Notes: generated by a model from the letters alone, not told the origin. A DNA stretch of 64,000 bases from Sphingomonas immobilis (GCF_030580995.1 NZ_JAUQSZ010000008.1:124001-188000), one strand, 5' to 3'. Shown: positions 46,362 to 54,389, numbered from the stretch's first letter. Program-made: numbers and translations.

Positions 46362-47093
46362 ATGATTTTTGACGATTTCCTGCGCGGCCGCCGCCGCGAT
46401 CGCCTATCCTCCGCCGATCTCGAGATACTGGAAGCGGCAGCGAGCGACCTGCGCACGTTGCCTGCGCGACGGACGATCATCACGCGCGGACAAGCGGTAC
46501 GGCACAGCACCTATCTGATCGATGGGTTTATGTGCCGGTACATGGACGACCGCGAGGGCGAGCGGCAGTTGGTGGCGGTGCATGTGCCCGGCGATTTCGT
46601 CGACCTCCACGCCTATCCGCTGGAGACGCTCGACCATGATGTTGCGACGCTGACCGAGTGCCGCGTGGCGCTCGTCCCGCATGACAAGCTCGACGCGATC
46701 CTGGCCACGCAGGCCAATCTCGCCAAACTGCTGTGGTTCAGCACGTTGCTCGACGCGGCCATCCACCGCGAGTGGATCTTCCGGCTCGGGCGGCTGAGCG
46801 CGGCGGCGCGGGTCGCGCATTTCTTCTGCGAGATGGAGGCGAAGCTCCGGGTGATCGGGCGCAGCGACGGCAAGGCGTTCGACCTGCCGCTCACCCAGGC
46901 CGATCTCGGCGAGATCTGCGGCATCACCGCGGTCCATCTCAACCGCATGTTGCGCGACCTGAAGGAGCGCGGGCTGATGGCGTTCCGGGGTGGTCGCGTG
47001 ACGATCCAGGATCTGCCCGGGCTGGCACGCTTCAGCGAGTTCGACCCGGGCTACCTCTTCGTCGATCAGCCGGGCAGCGTCACCTCGCCCTGA
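46362..47093 (+). CDS. Crp/Fnr family transcriptional regulator (copy 1)
   Basis: 243 residues with a cyclic-nucleotide-binding-type beta-barrel (RQLVAVHVPGDFVDLHAYPL), a dimer helix and a helix-turn-helix (LTQADLGEICGITAVHLNRM). It has no N-terminal Cys cluster, so it is not an oxygen-sensing FNR. The regulatory pocket has the divergent sequence typical of the sphingomonad HlyIII/Crp-like subgroup, with no clear cAMP-binding arginine. A paralogue lies at 51840. Convergent with and overlapping the PNPOx-like gene by 28 bases. Confidence 0.9.
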   Translation: MIFDDFLRGRRRDRLSSADLEILEAAASDLRTLPARRTIITRGQAVRHSTYLIDGFMCRYMDDREGERQLVAVHVPGDFVDLHAYPLETLDHDVATLTECRVALVPHDKLDAILATQANLAKLLWFSTLLDAAIHREWIFRLGRLSAAARVAHFFCEMEAKLRVIGRSDGKAFDLPLTQADLGEICGITAVHLNRMLRDLKERGLMAFRGGRVTIQDLPGLARFSEFDPGYLFVDQPGSVTSP

Positions 47094-47503
47094 TCCTCGC
47101 CATCCCAATAGTGCAGCCGGTCGGCATGGACCCTGATGAGCGCGAGGCCGGGCGTGTCGATGCCCTGTTTGAACCAGCGATCGAGATCGCTGTTCCAATG
47201 CGCCTCGAACAGGCCCTTGTCGCGCAGCACCTCGGCCCGCCCTTCCGCCGCGATGAACATCGGCGGCTTGCCAAGCAGGCTGACATTGCCGTGCAGCGTG
47301 AGGCCGACATTGGGATTGCTCTCGATATCGGTGACGGTCTTGGTGTCGTCGAGCGCGAAGAACCAGCTATCGCCGTCATAATCGACGTCGCGGTTGTTGC
47401 TCATCGGCCGCGACGCGAGCCCGCCGTCGGGCGACTGCGTGGTCAGCATCGTGAAGTCGATGTCGCGCATGACTTCGGCGAGGTCGCTCAATTTCTTGGT
47501 CAT
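47066..47503 (-). CDS. Pyridoxamine 5'-phosphate oxidase-like (general stress protein 26 type)
   Basis: 145 residues in the split-barrel FMN-binding fold: DIDFTMLTTQSPDGGLASRP, DSWFFALDDTKTVTDIESNP and GEVTLPG at the C-terminus. Members bind flavin or F420 and reduce small substrates. ATG 47503 is the first start with a matching N-terminus; longer frames upstream read as noise. A near-consensus EcfG element (GGAAC-N17-TTT, 47529-47553) precedes it. Confidence 0.86.
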   Translation of the reverse strand: MTKKLSDLAEVMRDIDFTMLTTQSPDGGLASRPMSNNRDVDYDGDSWFFALDDTKTVTDIESNPNVGLTLHGNVSLLGKPPMFIAAEGRAEVLRDKGLFEAHWNSDLDRWFKQGIDTPGLALIRVHADRLHYWDGEDQGEVTLPG

Positions 47504-47710
47504 TTCTCTCTCCCGGTCGATGCCTATCAAAGCACCGGGAGCGGGTTCGTTCCGCGTTCGAAGGTAACGAAGTTCCCGCATCTCGGGGGCGAAAATGCGA
47601 CGAACCGAGTGGCCGTTCGGCGCTTGCGAGGCGGCGAGATCATGCGGGCGCAGGCACGGCATGCACGAGAAATACCAAAACGGCAGCCTGTAGGACAGAC
47701 CCCTTTCGGA

Positions 47711-48520
47711 TCAGCGCGCGGCGGCGGCCATTTCGGCGTTACGCCGTGCGGACGCCGCGAGCGTTTCGCGGAGCAGCACCTTCAGCGCGTCGCCTTCGTC
47801 GAGCACGTTAAGCCCCTCGCGCGTCGAGCCGCCGGGGCTGGCAACGCGGTCCGCCAGCGTGGCGGGGCTCTCCGGCGAGGCGGCGGCCATGATGCCCGAC
47901 CCCTCGACAGTCGCGCGCGCCAGGCGCACGGCTTGATCGGCGGGCAGGCCGAGCGCCGTGCCCGCCTCTGCCAGCGCCTCGACGAAACGGAAGACGAAGC
48001 CGGGGCCACAGCCCGACAGCGCGGTGACGGCATCGAACAGCGCCTCGTCGCCGATCCATTCGACCAGCCCGAGCGGCCGCATCAGCCCCTCGGCGGCGGC
48101 GCGCGCCTCCGCATCGTCAGTAGCGGCATGAAGCGCGACGACGCCCTTGCCGATCGCGACGGGCAGATTGGGCATGGCGCGCACGATCGCCTGCGCGGGA
48201 AAGCGCGCGGCAAGCGACGCTTCCTCGACGCCGGCGAGGATCGACACCAGCAGGCGGGGCGCGAGGCCGGGCGCGGCGGCGGCGAACGTATCGAGCGTCT
48301 GCGGCTTGATGGCGAGGACAAGCGTGTCGGGCGTTTCGCCCGCAGGCAGCGCGGCGAGGTGGCGGACGTCCCCTGGCAGTTCGGGCGAGCCGGGATCGAT
48401 GACGGTGATGCTGTCGGGTGTGATGCCACTGCCGATCCACCCGCGCAGCATCGCACCGCCCATGTTGCCGGCCCCGGCCAGCCAGATGCGGCCGGGGAGT
48501 GTGGGGGTCTCAGATGCCAT
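47711..48520 (-). CDS. proC: Pyrroline-5-carboxylate reductase
   Basis: 269 residues. NAD(P)H-dependent last step of proline synthesis. The N-terminal Rossmann motif is GAGNMGGAML, the middle has IKPQTLD and MPNLPVAIGKG, and the C-terminal dimer domain holds ALSGCGPGFVFRFVEAL and VASPGGSTREGL, the family signature. ATG 48520 starts eleven residues before the nucleotide loop; further upstream frame enters the GC hairpin repeat. Confidence 0.94.
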   Translation of the reverse strand: MASETPTLPGRIWLAGAGNMGGAMLRGWIGSGITPDSITVIDPGSPELPGDVRHLAALPAGETPDTLVLAIKPQTLDTFAAAAPGLAPRLLVSILAGVEEASLAARFPAQAIVRAMPNLPVAIGKGVVALHAATDDAEARAAAEGLMRPLGLVEWIGDEALFDAVTALSGCGPGFVFRFVEALAEAGTALGLPADQAVRLARATVEGSGIMAAASPESPATLADRVASPGGSTREGLNVLDEGDALKVLLRETLAASARRNAEMAAAAR

Positions 48521-48536
48521 CGGGGCCTCGCGCTGA

Positions 48537-48642
48537 TCTCCCCTCCCTGGAAGGGAGGGTCGGGGTGGGTTGGTGTGGGGCCAGGCGTCCCATTCCCTCG
48601 CGGGCCGACCCACCCCGGCCCCTCCCTTTCAGGGAGAGGGGA
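48537..48642. repeat. Twin inverted GC-rich hairpin element between proC and ybjN-like gene
   Basis: Two inverted copies (48537-48569 and 48608-48642) of a CCCTCCCT-GAA-AGGGAGGG type stem-loop with a GGGGTGGG arm. The unit is clearly related to the pair at 7116-7218. Because it lies between two minus-strand genes, the element may also act as a terminator or mRNA-stabilising boundary. Confidence 0.75.
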
Positions 48643-48660
48643 AGCAGGTATCGACCGAGC

Positions 48661-49161
48661 CTACGCTTCGCCCTGCGTTTCGGTCATGGCGGCGGCGAGG
48701 GCTTCCTTGGGGGTCTTGCCGCCCCACAGGACGAACTGGAACACCGGGTAGAAGCGCTCGCACTCGTCGATCGCCGATTCCACCAGCAGCTCGGCGGCGG
48801 ACAGCGAGAGCGTGCCGCCCTCCCCGTCGATCATCGCGGCGTGGCGGTACAGCAGGATCGAGGAGGACGACCAGATCTCGAAATGTCCGACCCAGAGCTG
48901 TTCATTGATCAGCCCGATCGTTTCGTAGATCGCCTGTTTGCGATCGTCGGTTACGCGGATGTCCGGGAAGGCGAGGAACTGGATGACGCTGTCCTCGTCA
49001 CGCCACAGCGCGCGCAGCTCGTACTGCGTCCAGCTGCCCTTGACCTTGGCGATGACCTCGTCGTCCTGACGCTCGTAATCCCAGCCATGCGCCGAGAAAT
49101 AGCTCTCGAGCATGTCGATCGGCGCCGCGTCGTCACGTTCATAATCGGCTTCGTCGAGCAT
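48661..49161 (-). CDS. YbjN domain protein
   Basis: 166 residues. DYERDDAAPIDMLESYFSAH, a WTQYELRALWRDEDSVIQFL strand-rich centre and ILLYRHAAMI match YbjN, a small family linked to motility, stress and chaperone-like behaviour in enterobacteria. Start at ATG 49161, next to a GTG at 49164. The function in this organism is unknown. It precedes proC in the same orientation, 140 bases away, with the GC hairpin between. Confidence 0.85.
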   Translation of the reverse strand: MLDEADYERDDAAPIDMLESYFSAHGWDYERQDDEVIAKVKGSWTQYELRALWRDEDSVIQFLAFPDIRVTDDRKQAIYETIGLINEQLWVGHFEIWSSSSILLYRHAAMIDGEGGTLSLSAAELLVESAIDECERFYPVFQFVLWGGKTPKEALAAAMTETQGEA

Positions 49162-49234
49162 CACGCGCCTTTACCCCTTGCCGCGCCTGTTCTCAAGCAG
49201 GGGGCCGCGACGGCGCTGTGGATAAGCGCCCGGT

Positions 49235-49489
49235 TCAGGATTGCGACCCCAGCCTGGATTCGAGCATGTCGAGGCGGGCACGCAGCGTCTCGTTCTCGTC
49301 GCGCGCGGCCGCGGCCATCGCCTTGACCGCGTCGAATTCCTCGCGGCTGACGAAATCGAGCCCGCCGATCCATTCCTTAGCCTTGGCGCGTGCGCCCGCT
49401 TCCGCCTCGCGGCCGACGCCGGCGAGCGTGCCCGCGGCACTGTTCATGAATTTGGCGAAATCGTCGAAGATCTTGTTTTCGGCCTGCAT
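49235..49489 (-). CDS. ubiK: Ubiquinone biosynthesis accessory factor UbiK-like
   Basis: 84 residues, a helical BMFP-domain protein: MQAENKIFDDFAKFMNSAAG, then SREEFDAVKAMAAAARDENE and a C-terminal coiled coil LRARLDMLESRLG. UbiK stimulates UbiJ-linked ubiquinone synthesis and binds membranes. The family's hallmark SRE(E/D)F block is present. Confidence 0.82.
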   Translation of the reverse strand: MQAENKIFDDFAKFMNSAAGTLAGVGREAEAGARAKAKEWIGGLDFVSREEFDAVKAMAAAARDENETLRARLDMLESRLGSQS

Positions 49490-49515
49490 GGCGGCGTCCG
49501 TCCTGAAAAGAGGTG

Positions 49516-50073
49516 TTATAGTTCGATAACTTGGGTGCTGCCGGACGACGGCGCAAGAGTTTCGGCGTTCGGGTTCAGCGCGAGGATCTGGTACGTCAGG
49601 ATGCCGGCGAACACGACCCAGGCGAGATAGGGCACCATCAGCCAGGCGGCCTGGCTGCGGATGCGCCCGAACAGGATGGTCGTCGCGAGCGCCGCCACGA
49701 ACATCGCCACCAGCACGATCAGTGCCGCGCCGACCTGATGCATGCCGAAGAACAACGGCGACCAGACGAGATTGACGACGAGCTGCACCACGAACAGCCC
49801 GATCGCGAGACCGCGCAGCCGCGATCCGCGCGCGTGGATGATCATCGCCAGCGCGAGGCCCATGAGGATGTAGAGGATCGTCCAGGCGACCGGGAACACC
49901 CAGTCGGGCGGGGTCGCGGCGGGCTTTGCCAGCATCATGTACCAGCGGTTCTGGCTGCCTGCGGGCGCGATCTTCGCCGAAAGGAAACCGAGCAGCAGGA
50001 TGAACGGCACGGTGACGACCGCCCATCGCAGGAACGCCAGCCTCAACTGCCCCTTCGACGCGATCTCGCTCAA
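49516..50073 (-). CDS. TspO/MBR family tryptophan-rich sensory protein
   Basis: 185 residues, five membrane helices, with the family blocks NRWYMMLAKPAATPPDWVFP, NLVWSPLFFGMHQVGAA and LMVPYLAWVVFAGILTYQ. TspO binds porphyrins and cholesterol-like ligands and modulates tetrapyrrole stress responses. Start TTG 50073 is favoured by GAAGGA 9 bases upstream; TTG 50115 is the only longer alternative and has no ribosome binding site. Confidence 0.9.
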   Translation of the reverse strand: MSEIASKGQLRLAFLRWAVVTVPFILLLGFLSAKIAPAGSQNRWYMMLAKPAATPPDWVFPVAWTILYILMGLALAMIIHARGSRLRGLAIGLFVVQLVVNLVWSPLFFGMHQVGAALIVLVAMFVAALATTILFGRIRSQAAWLMVPYLAWVVFAGILTYQILALNPNAETLAPSSGSTQVIEL

Positions 50074-50166
50074 CGGTTTTCGTCCTTCTTGCGTGCCCGG
50101 CGTTTCAATAGCCAAGCGCCAGCGAAAACTCGAACGAATTTGTTGCGCCGCAGAAAGGAAACCGTC

Positions 50167-50904
50167 TCAATCCGGGTAAGTCGCGGCGATAAGGAATTCG
50201 ACGTTACCCTCCGGCCCGGTGATCGGGCTTTCGACGACGCCTGCGACGCGCCAGCCCTTGCCGGTCAACCACTCGGCGACCTCGGCGCAGACGCGCGCGT
50301 GGACGGCCCCGTCGCGCACTACTCCGCCCTTGCCGACCTCGCCGCGACCCGCCTCGAACTGCGGCTTGATGAGTGCGAGCAGGCGCGCGCCGGGCCGCGC
50401 GAAACCGAGCGGCACGTCGAGCACCTTGGCGAGGCCGATGAAGCTCGCGTCGCAGACGATCAGGTCGATGGGCTCCGGGATGTGCGCGGGCGTGAGGATC
50501 CGCGCGCTGGTCTTTTCGTGGACGATGACGCGCGGATCCTCGCGCAGTTTCCACGCGAGCTGGTTGGTGCCGCTGTCGACCGCGTAGACGCGGGCGGCAC
50601 CGTTTTGCAGCAGCACGTCGGTGAAGCCGCCGGTCGAGGAGCCGACGTCGATCGCCACCGCGCCGGTGACGTCCCAACCGAAATGCTCGAGCGCATGGGC
50701 GAGTTTGATGCCGCCGCGCGAGACCCAGGGATGATCGCGCCCGCGCACGTCGAGCAGCACGTCGTCGGCCACTGCCTGCCCCGGCTTGTCGATCTTCTTC
50801 GTGCCGGCGAACACGAGCCCCGCCATGATCAGCGCCTGCGCGCGGCTGCGGCTTTCGACGAGGCCGCGATCCACCAGCAACTGATCGGCTCTAAGCTTCG
50901 GCAT
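50167..50904 (-). CDS. tlyA: TlyA family rRNA (cytidine-2'-O)-methyltransferase
   Basis: 245 residues: an N-terminal S4 RNA-binding domain (RADQLLVDRGLVESRSRAQA) and an FtsJ-like Rossmann methyltransferase with SAM loop AIDVGSSTGGFTDVLL, DLIVCDASFIG and KPQFEAGRGEVGKGG. In mycobacteria TlyA 2'-O-methylates 16S and 23S rRNA, affecting capreomycin sensitivity; homologues are also annotated as hemolysin A. An rRNA role is the better inference. Confidence 0.92.
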   Translation of the reverse strand: MPKLRADQLLVDRGLVESRSRAQALIMAGLVFAGTKKIDKPGQAVADDVLLDVRGRDHPWVSRGGIKLAHALEHFGWDVTGAVAIDVGSSTGGFTDVLLQNGAARVYAVDSGTNQLAWKLREDPRVIVHEKTSARILTPAHIPEPIDLIVCDASFIGLAKVLDVPLGFARPGARLLALIKPQFEAGRGEVGKGGVVRDGAVHARVCAEVAEWLTGKGWRVAGVVESPITGPEGNVEFLIAATYPD

Positions 50905-51080
50905 GGCGCTTCCTACACGCCCGAGTCGGGATCGAAAAGCGCGCAGGCGGCGTTCATCTGGCAGTCAGGAAGCGTGTTTTCGCCGGTGAAGCGAGGCGCG
51001 TTTTCAGGCTGGCGCAGCGGGCCTTCATTCTGGCGCAGACGCTATTGCCGAGTAGATTGGTAGGAATATCTTGCAGGCAG

Positions 51081-51131
51081 GGAAACGTGGTCGATCGGCG
51101 CCCCCTAGATCGCTCGGGCGGCCACGTTTCC
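51081..51131. promoter_or_regulatory. Long-spaced inverted repeat upstream of RBBP9-like hydrolase
   Basis: GGAAACGTGG (51081-51090) and CCACGTTTCC (51122-51131) are a perfect 10-bp inverted repeat 31 bases apart, ending 21 bases before the hydrolase ATG. It could be two operator half-sites or the base of a leader hairpin. It is not an EcfG promoter because no correctly spaced GTT is present. Confidence 0.45.
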
Positions 51132-51152
51132 TTGACCCTGAGGAGAGACACG

Positions 51153-51836
51153 ATGGGTAGCAGCTTTTCGCATTTCGATCCGGTTCAGCCGACGATCCTG
51201 ACCGTGCCCGGCCTCGGCGGTTCGGGCCCGACGCACTGGCAGAGCCTGTGGGAAAGCTCTCGCCCCGATACGGTGCGCGTCGAGCTCGGCATGTGGAACA
51301 CGCCGCACCGCAACGCCTGGGTGACGAAGCTGGACCAGGCGATCCGCAGCGCTCAGGCACCGGTGATCCTTGCCGCGCACAGCCTCGGCTGTCTCGCGGT
51401 GGCATGGTGGGCGGAGCTGACGCGCCAGCCCTACGGCTGGCCAGTCGCAGGCGCGCTGCTGGTGGCACCGGCCGACGTCGACCGTCACGGCGCGCAGGAT
51501 ACGATCAAGGCGCTGGCACCTGCGCCCAAGACGCCGCTGCCCTTCCCCTCGATCGTGGTGGCGAGCAGCGACGATCCGTGGATCGACATCGAGCGCGCGC
51601 ACAGTCTCGCCGTGTCGTGGGGCAGCCATTTCGTCGATGCAGGGCCGCAGGGGCACCTCAACGCGGCGAGCGGCATCGGCTGGTGGAGCGAGGGGCAGGA
51701 ATTGCTCGACCGCGTCGTCCACGCCGCCGCCGACCGCAGCGGGAAGCCGCGCGCGGCGAGCGAGGCGCGATCGATCCTGGCGGTGAACGCGACCGACGCG
51801 GCGCAGAGCCACTATCTCGGCGAACGGGCGCTCTAG
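51153..51836 (+). CDS. RBBP9/YdeN-type alpha/beta hydrolase
   Basis: 227 residues. LTVPGLGGSGPTHWQSLWES, the nucleophile elbow HSLGC with Ser77, VASSDDPW with the acid and GHLNAASG with the histidine give a full catalytic triad. This is the serine hydrolase RBBP9/YdeN family, whose substrates are mostly unknown. AGGAGAG precedes the ATG at 51153; in-frame codons from 51045 lack a start context. It is convergent with the second Crp-like regulator, almost touching it. Confidence 0.88.
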   Translation: MGSSFSHFDPVQPTILTVPGLGGSGPTHWQSLWESSRPDTVRVELGMWNTPHRNAWVTKLDQAIRSAQAPVILAAHSLGCLAVAWWAELTRQPYGWPVAGALLVAPADVDRHGAQDTIKALAPAPKTPLPFPSIVVASSDDPWIDIERAHSLAVSWGSHFVDAGPQGHLNAASGIGWWSEGQELLDRVVHAAADRSGKPRAASEARSILAVNATDAAQSHYLGERAL

Positions 51837-51839
51837 GCC

Positions 51840-52547
51840 TCAGTCCAGGTAGAGATAGCCCGCGTCGAATTCGGCGAAACGCTTCAGCGCGGTCCAGTCG
51901 AGTATCTCGGCGATGCCCGCGCGAAACTCGACGAGCCCCTGTTCGCGCAACTGACGCAGCATGCGGTTGCAATGCACCGCCGTCAGCCCGGTCGCGTCGG
52001 CGAGATCGATCTGCGTGATCGGCAGATCGAAGCGCAGTCCGTTCGCCATCCCGACCCGCTCCAGGCGCAGGTACATCTCACAGAAGAGATGCGCGAGCCG
52101 CACCGCCGCCGAACGCGCACCGACCGAGACGATCCACTCGCGGTTGATCGCCGCGTCGATCAGCGTCGATCGCCATAACAGCTCGGTCAACGTCGCCGAT
52201 TCGTCGGCCAGCGCGCGGATCGCCGGATGCGGGAAAAGCGCCACCTTCACCGGCGTGATCGCGGCGACATTGTGTTCGAGCTTCTTGAGCGGATAGCTGT
52301 GCAGGTCGATGAAATCGCCCGGAACATGCAGCGCGAGGATCTGGCGACGGCCTTCGGGCGTGTCTTTGAAGCGTTCGACGAACCCTTCGAGCAGCAAGGT
52401 ACACTGCGTCAGCGGTTCCTGCTGGCGCACGATGATGCGCTTCGCGGCGAAATCGGCGGTGCGCGACACCGCGCTTTCGAGCGCGCCGATCTGCGCGGGA
52501 TTGAGGATCGGCGTGCGATGCGCCTGCAGGAAAAGCTTGGTGTACAT
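51840..52547 (-). CDS. Crp/Fnr family transcriptional regulator (copy 2)
   Basis: 235 residues, paralogous to the protein at 46362: both share a beta-barrel segment of the form HVPGDF(V/I)DLH(A/S)YPL and a helix-turn-helix; here it reads ITQIDLADATGLTAVHCNRM. No FNR cysteine cluster. ATG 52547 starts the protein two residues before a typical N-terminal helix. Its start lies only 69 bases from the small stress gene on the other strand, so one short region holds both promoters. Confidence 0.9.
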   Translation of the reverse strand: MYTKLFLQAHRTPILNPAQIGALESAVSRTADFAAKRIIVRQQEPLTQCTLLLEGFVERFKDTPEGRRQILALHVPGDFIDLHSYPLKKLEHNVAAITPVKVALFPHPAIRALADESATLTELLWRSTLIDAAINREWIVSVGARSAAVRLAHLFCEMYLRLERVGMANGLRFDLPITQIDLADATGLTAVHCNRMLRQLREQGLVEFRAGIAEILDWTALKRFAEFDAGYLYLD

Positions 52548-52567
52548 GACAGGTGCCCCCCAGCACC

Positions 52568-52592
52568 GGAACGCGCGACTACTCCGCACGTT
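52568..52592 (+). promoter_or_regulatory. EcfG-type promoter of 72-residue stress protein
   Basis: GGAAC (52568-52572), 17 bases, GTTATG (from 52590). The base before GTT is C, giving the full GGAAC-N16-CGTTA consensus. The start codon at 52616 is 23 bases downstream of the GTT. Confidence 0.75.
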
Positions 52593-52615
52593 ATGCCCTA
52601 CTAGAGGTGCAGTCC

Positions 52616-52834
52616 ATGCCGAACAAACCCTATGACGAAGCGACCAAGGCGACCGCAGAGCAAGGGGAAGTCATGCTCGACGGACCCGATGGTCTCGCCG
52701 TGTCGCTGACACCCGAAGCGGCGAGCCGCTCCGCGCACGCGATCCGCACCGCCGCCGACGAAGCGACGCTTCAGCGTGAAGCCCGGACAAAGGCGCTAGC
52801 GGCCGGCGAACATGAAGGCAGCGGCACCGACTAG
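52616..52834 (+). CDS. Small conserved-looking stress-regulon protein, unknown
   Basis: 72 residues, MPNKPYDEATKATAEQGEVM then LDGPDGLAVSLTPEAASRSA, ending EGSGTD. Acidic, without membrane segment or cysteine. Family not recognised beyond recall of similar short proteins in sphingomonads. It has a perfect EcfG promoter immediately upstream, so expression under general stress is the main clue. The 3' end overlaps the convergent DUF486 gene by 39 bases. Confidence 0.72.
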   Translation: MPNKPYDEATKATAEQGEVMLDGPDGLAVSLTPEAASRSAHAIRTAADEATLQREARTKALAAGEHEGSGTD

Positions 52835-53131
52835 GCACAGGAACGCGCCCGCGTGCCGCCAGCCGAGCGGCTCGCCCAGCACGACGACCGCGAACACGCC
52901 GAACACCAGCAGCGTGATGACCTCCTGCGTTACCTTGAGCTGGCCACCGCTCCAGCCGCTGGCGTAGCCGATGCGATTGGCGGGCACGGCCAGGCAATAT
53001 TCGAACAGGGCGATGCCCCAGCTTATCAGGATGACGAGCAGGATGGGCTTCGCCATCCCGCCCTTCAGATGCCAATACCATGCGATCGTCATGAAGACGT
53101 TCGATGCGACCAGCAGCGCGATCGTCGGCAT
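52796..53131 (-). CDS. DUF486 (DMT-superfamily) small membrane protein
   Basis: 111 residues with four hydrophobic helices: LLVASNVFMTIAWYWHLKGG, ILLVILISWGIALFEYCLAV, VTQEVITLLVFGVFAVVVLG and HAGAFLCLVGAAAFMFAG. This is the compact DUF486 type of the drug/metabolite transporter superfamily; substrate unknown. ATG 53131 begins exactly at the first helix. Its 3' end overlaps the 72-residue protein gene. Confidence 0.85.
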   Translation of the reverse strand: MPTIALLVASNVFMTIAWYWHLKGGMAKPILLVILISWGIALFEYCLAVPANRIGYASGWSGGQLKVTQEVITLLVFGVFAVVVLGEPLGWRHAGAFLCLVGAAAFMFAGR

Positions 53132-53150
53132 TCCCCTCCCCTTCGACCCC

Positions 53151-53849
53151 TTAGTGCGACGGTGCGGGTTTGAGCGCGATCTGCTGGATATGCCAGCGCT
53201 TCTGCTCCGTGGTTGCGCCATCGACTTCGGATCGGCGCAGCGTGACGGTGCCGATCAGATAGGCGGGCTTGCCGGTCGCCGCGATGCGTCCGTAGGGCTG
53301 GACGGGGATCGTGACATAGAGGCTGCCGGCCGCGCCCTCGATCTCGCCGGGCGCGCCGACGTTGCCGTGATATTCGCTGTAGCGGCCGAAGCTGGCGGCG
53401 AAGGCGGCAGGCGTCATGCGCGAGGCCATGCCGCTGTCGGCCCATAGCGACCAGGCCGCCTTGTACTTCTTCTCGCCTAGCAGCGCATAGTAACGCTGGA
53501 CGACATCGGCGGCACCCTGCGCGCTCTCGGGTGTGAAAGGCGCTTCCGATATCGGCGTGCGATCGTCCGCGAGGCCGCCGGGCGTGCCGGGCGCGGGCGG
53601 CGACAGCGGCTCGGTCACGCCGGGCGGCACGGTCGCGTCGGCGGCGTTGGCAACGGGCAGGACGTCGGGATCGCCCGGAGGCGCGGCGACATTGACGATG
53701 TCGACGGCATTGTCGGGCTGATAGGCATTGATGCTGCCCTCGGCCTGACGCGCGGCCTCATCGATATCGACGGTGTTGTTGGCGACCTCGTTTTGCGGCG
53801 GTACGCAGCCGGCGGCGAGGAGCAGCGGCAGAAAGGCGATCGAACGCAC
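53151..53849 (-). CDS. Lipoprotein of unknown function
   Basis: 232 residues. Type II signal with lipobox LLAAGC near residue 15, a long proline/alanine-rich disordered linker (to about 95), then a folded domain beginning VVQRYYALLGEKKYKAAWSL and a beta region with KPAYLIGTVTLRRS. The QRYYALLGEKKYKAAWSLW helix resembles NTF2-like/tetratricopeptide starts, but no family is certain. GTG start at 53849. It follows the ExbD gene on the same strand, 36 bases apart, so it may belong to that unit. Confidence 0.7.
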   Translation of the reverse strand: MRSIAFLPLLLAAGCVPPQNEVANNTVDIDEAARQAEGSINAYQPDNAVDIVNVAAPPGDPDVLPVANAADATVPPGVTEPLSPPAPGTPGGLADDRTPISEAPFTPESAQGAADVVQRYYALLGEKKYKAAWSLWADSGMASRMTPAAFAASFGRYSEYHGNVGAPGEIEGAAGSLYVTIPVQPYGRIAATGKPAYLIGTVTLRRSEVDGATTEQKRWHIQQIALKPAPSH

Positions 53850-53885
53850 GGGAATAGCCTTTTGTCGTGGCCTTCCTGAACGCGG

Positions 53886-54347
53886 TCAGCGCGCGGTCGT
53901 TCCTTCCGTCACGAACCGTTCGTTGCCGACGAAGCCGAGCTTGGTGATACCGGCCTGCTTGATAGTCGCGAGGATGTGATCGAACCGGTCGTAGGTCGCC
54001 TCGCCGTCGGCGGCGATCTCGAGCTGAACATTGTCCTCGCGCCGCATCGCCGCGAGCCGGGCGGGGAGCGCCGCGTCGGCGAGCGCCGCCGCGTCCCACG
54101 TCAGCGCGCCGTCGCGGGCAATGGCGATGCGGTGGACGGTTGGCGGGGTCGTGACCGGAGGATCGCCGGGGCCGTTCAGGTCGACCGGCACCTTGTGCGT
54201 CACCATCGGAATGGTGAGGATCAGCATGACGATCAGCACGAGCAGGACATCGATCAGCGGGGTGATGTTGAGCGCGGAGAGCGGCTGCGGATCATGGATG
54301 CGCGGCGGCATGAACGGGTTGGAGCGGGTCGGTGCGCGTGCGGGCAT
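53886..54347 (-). CDS. ExbD/TolR family biopolymer transport protein
   Basis: 153 residues: one N-terminal membrane helix with the force-transducing Asp33 in LNITPLIDVLLVLIVMLILT, then a periplasmic domain ending TEGTTAR. ExbD proteins energise TonB with ExbB, but no exbB or tonB is adjacent here, so it is an orphan copy that must borrow an ExbB from elsewhere. GAGGAGAG precedes the ATG. A palindrome sits 22 bases before the start, suggesting metal or stress control. Confidence 0.88.
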   Translation of the reverse strand: MPARAPTRSNPFMPPRIHDPQPLSALNITPLIDVLLVLIVMLILTIPMVTHKVPVDLNGPGDPPVTTPPTVHRIAIARDGALTWDAAALADAALPARLAAMRREDNVQLEIAADGEATYDRFDHILATIKQAGITKLGFVGNERFVTEGTTAR

Positions 54348-54368
54348 CTGGGCTCTCCTCGGGCTTTT

Positions 54369-54389
54369 GTATGATGTAACGTATCATAC
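54369..54389. promoter_or_regulatory. Operator-like palindrome upstream of exbD-type gene
   Basis: A perfect 7-bp inverted repeat, GTATGAT and ATCATAC, around GTAACGT (21 bases in all), ending 22 bases before the start codon. The AT-rich arms stand out from the GC-rich flanks. It resembles Fur-superfamily (for example Zur-like) operators, but the regulator cannot be assigned from the site alone. Confidence 0.55.

Noticed and set aside
54369..54389. Assigning the palindrome upstream of exbD as a definite Zur box
   Set aside because: It resembles Fur-superfamily sites, but spacing and centre do not match a consensus I can verify; listed only as an operator-like palindrome.
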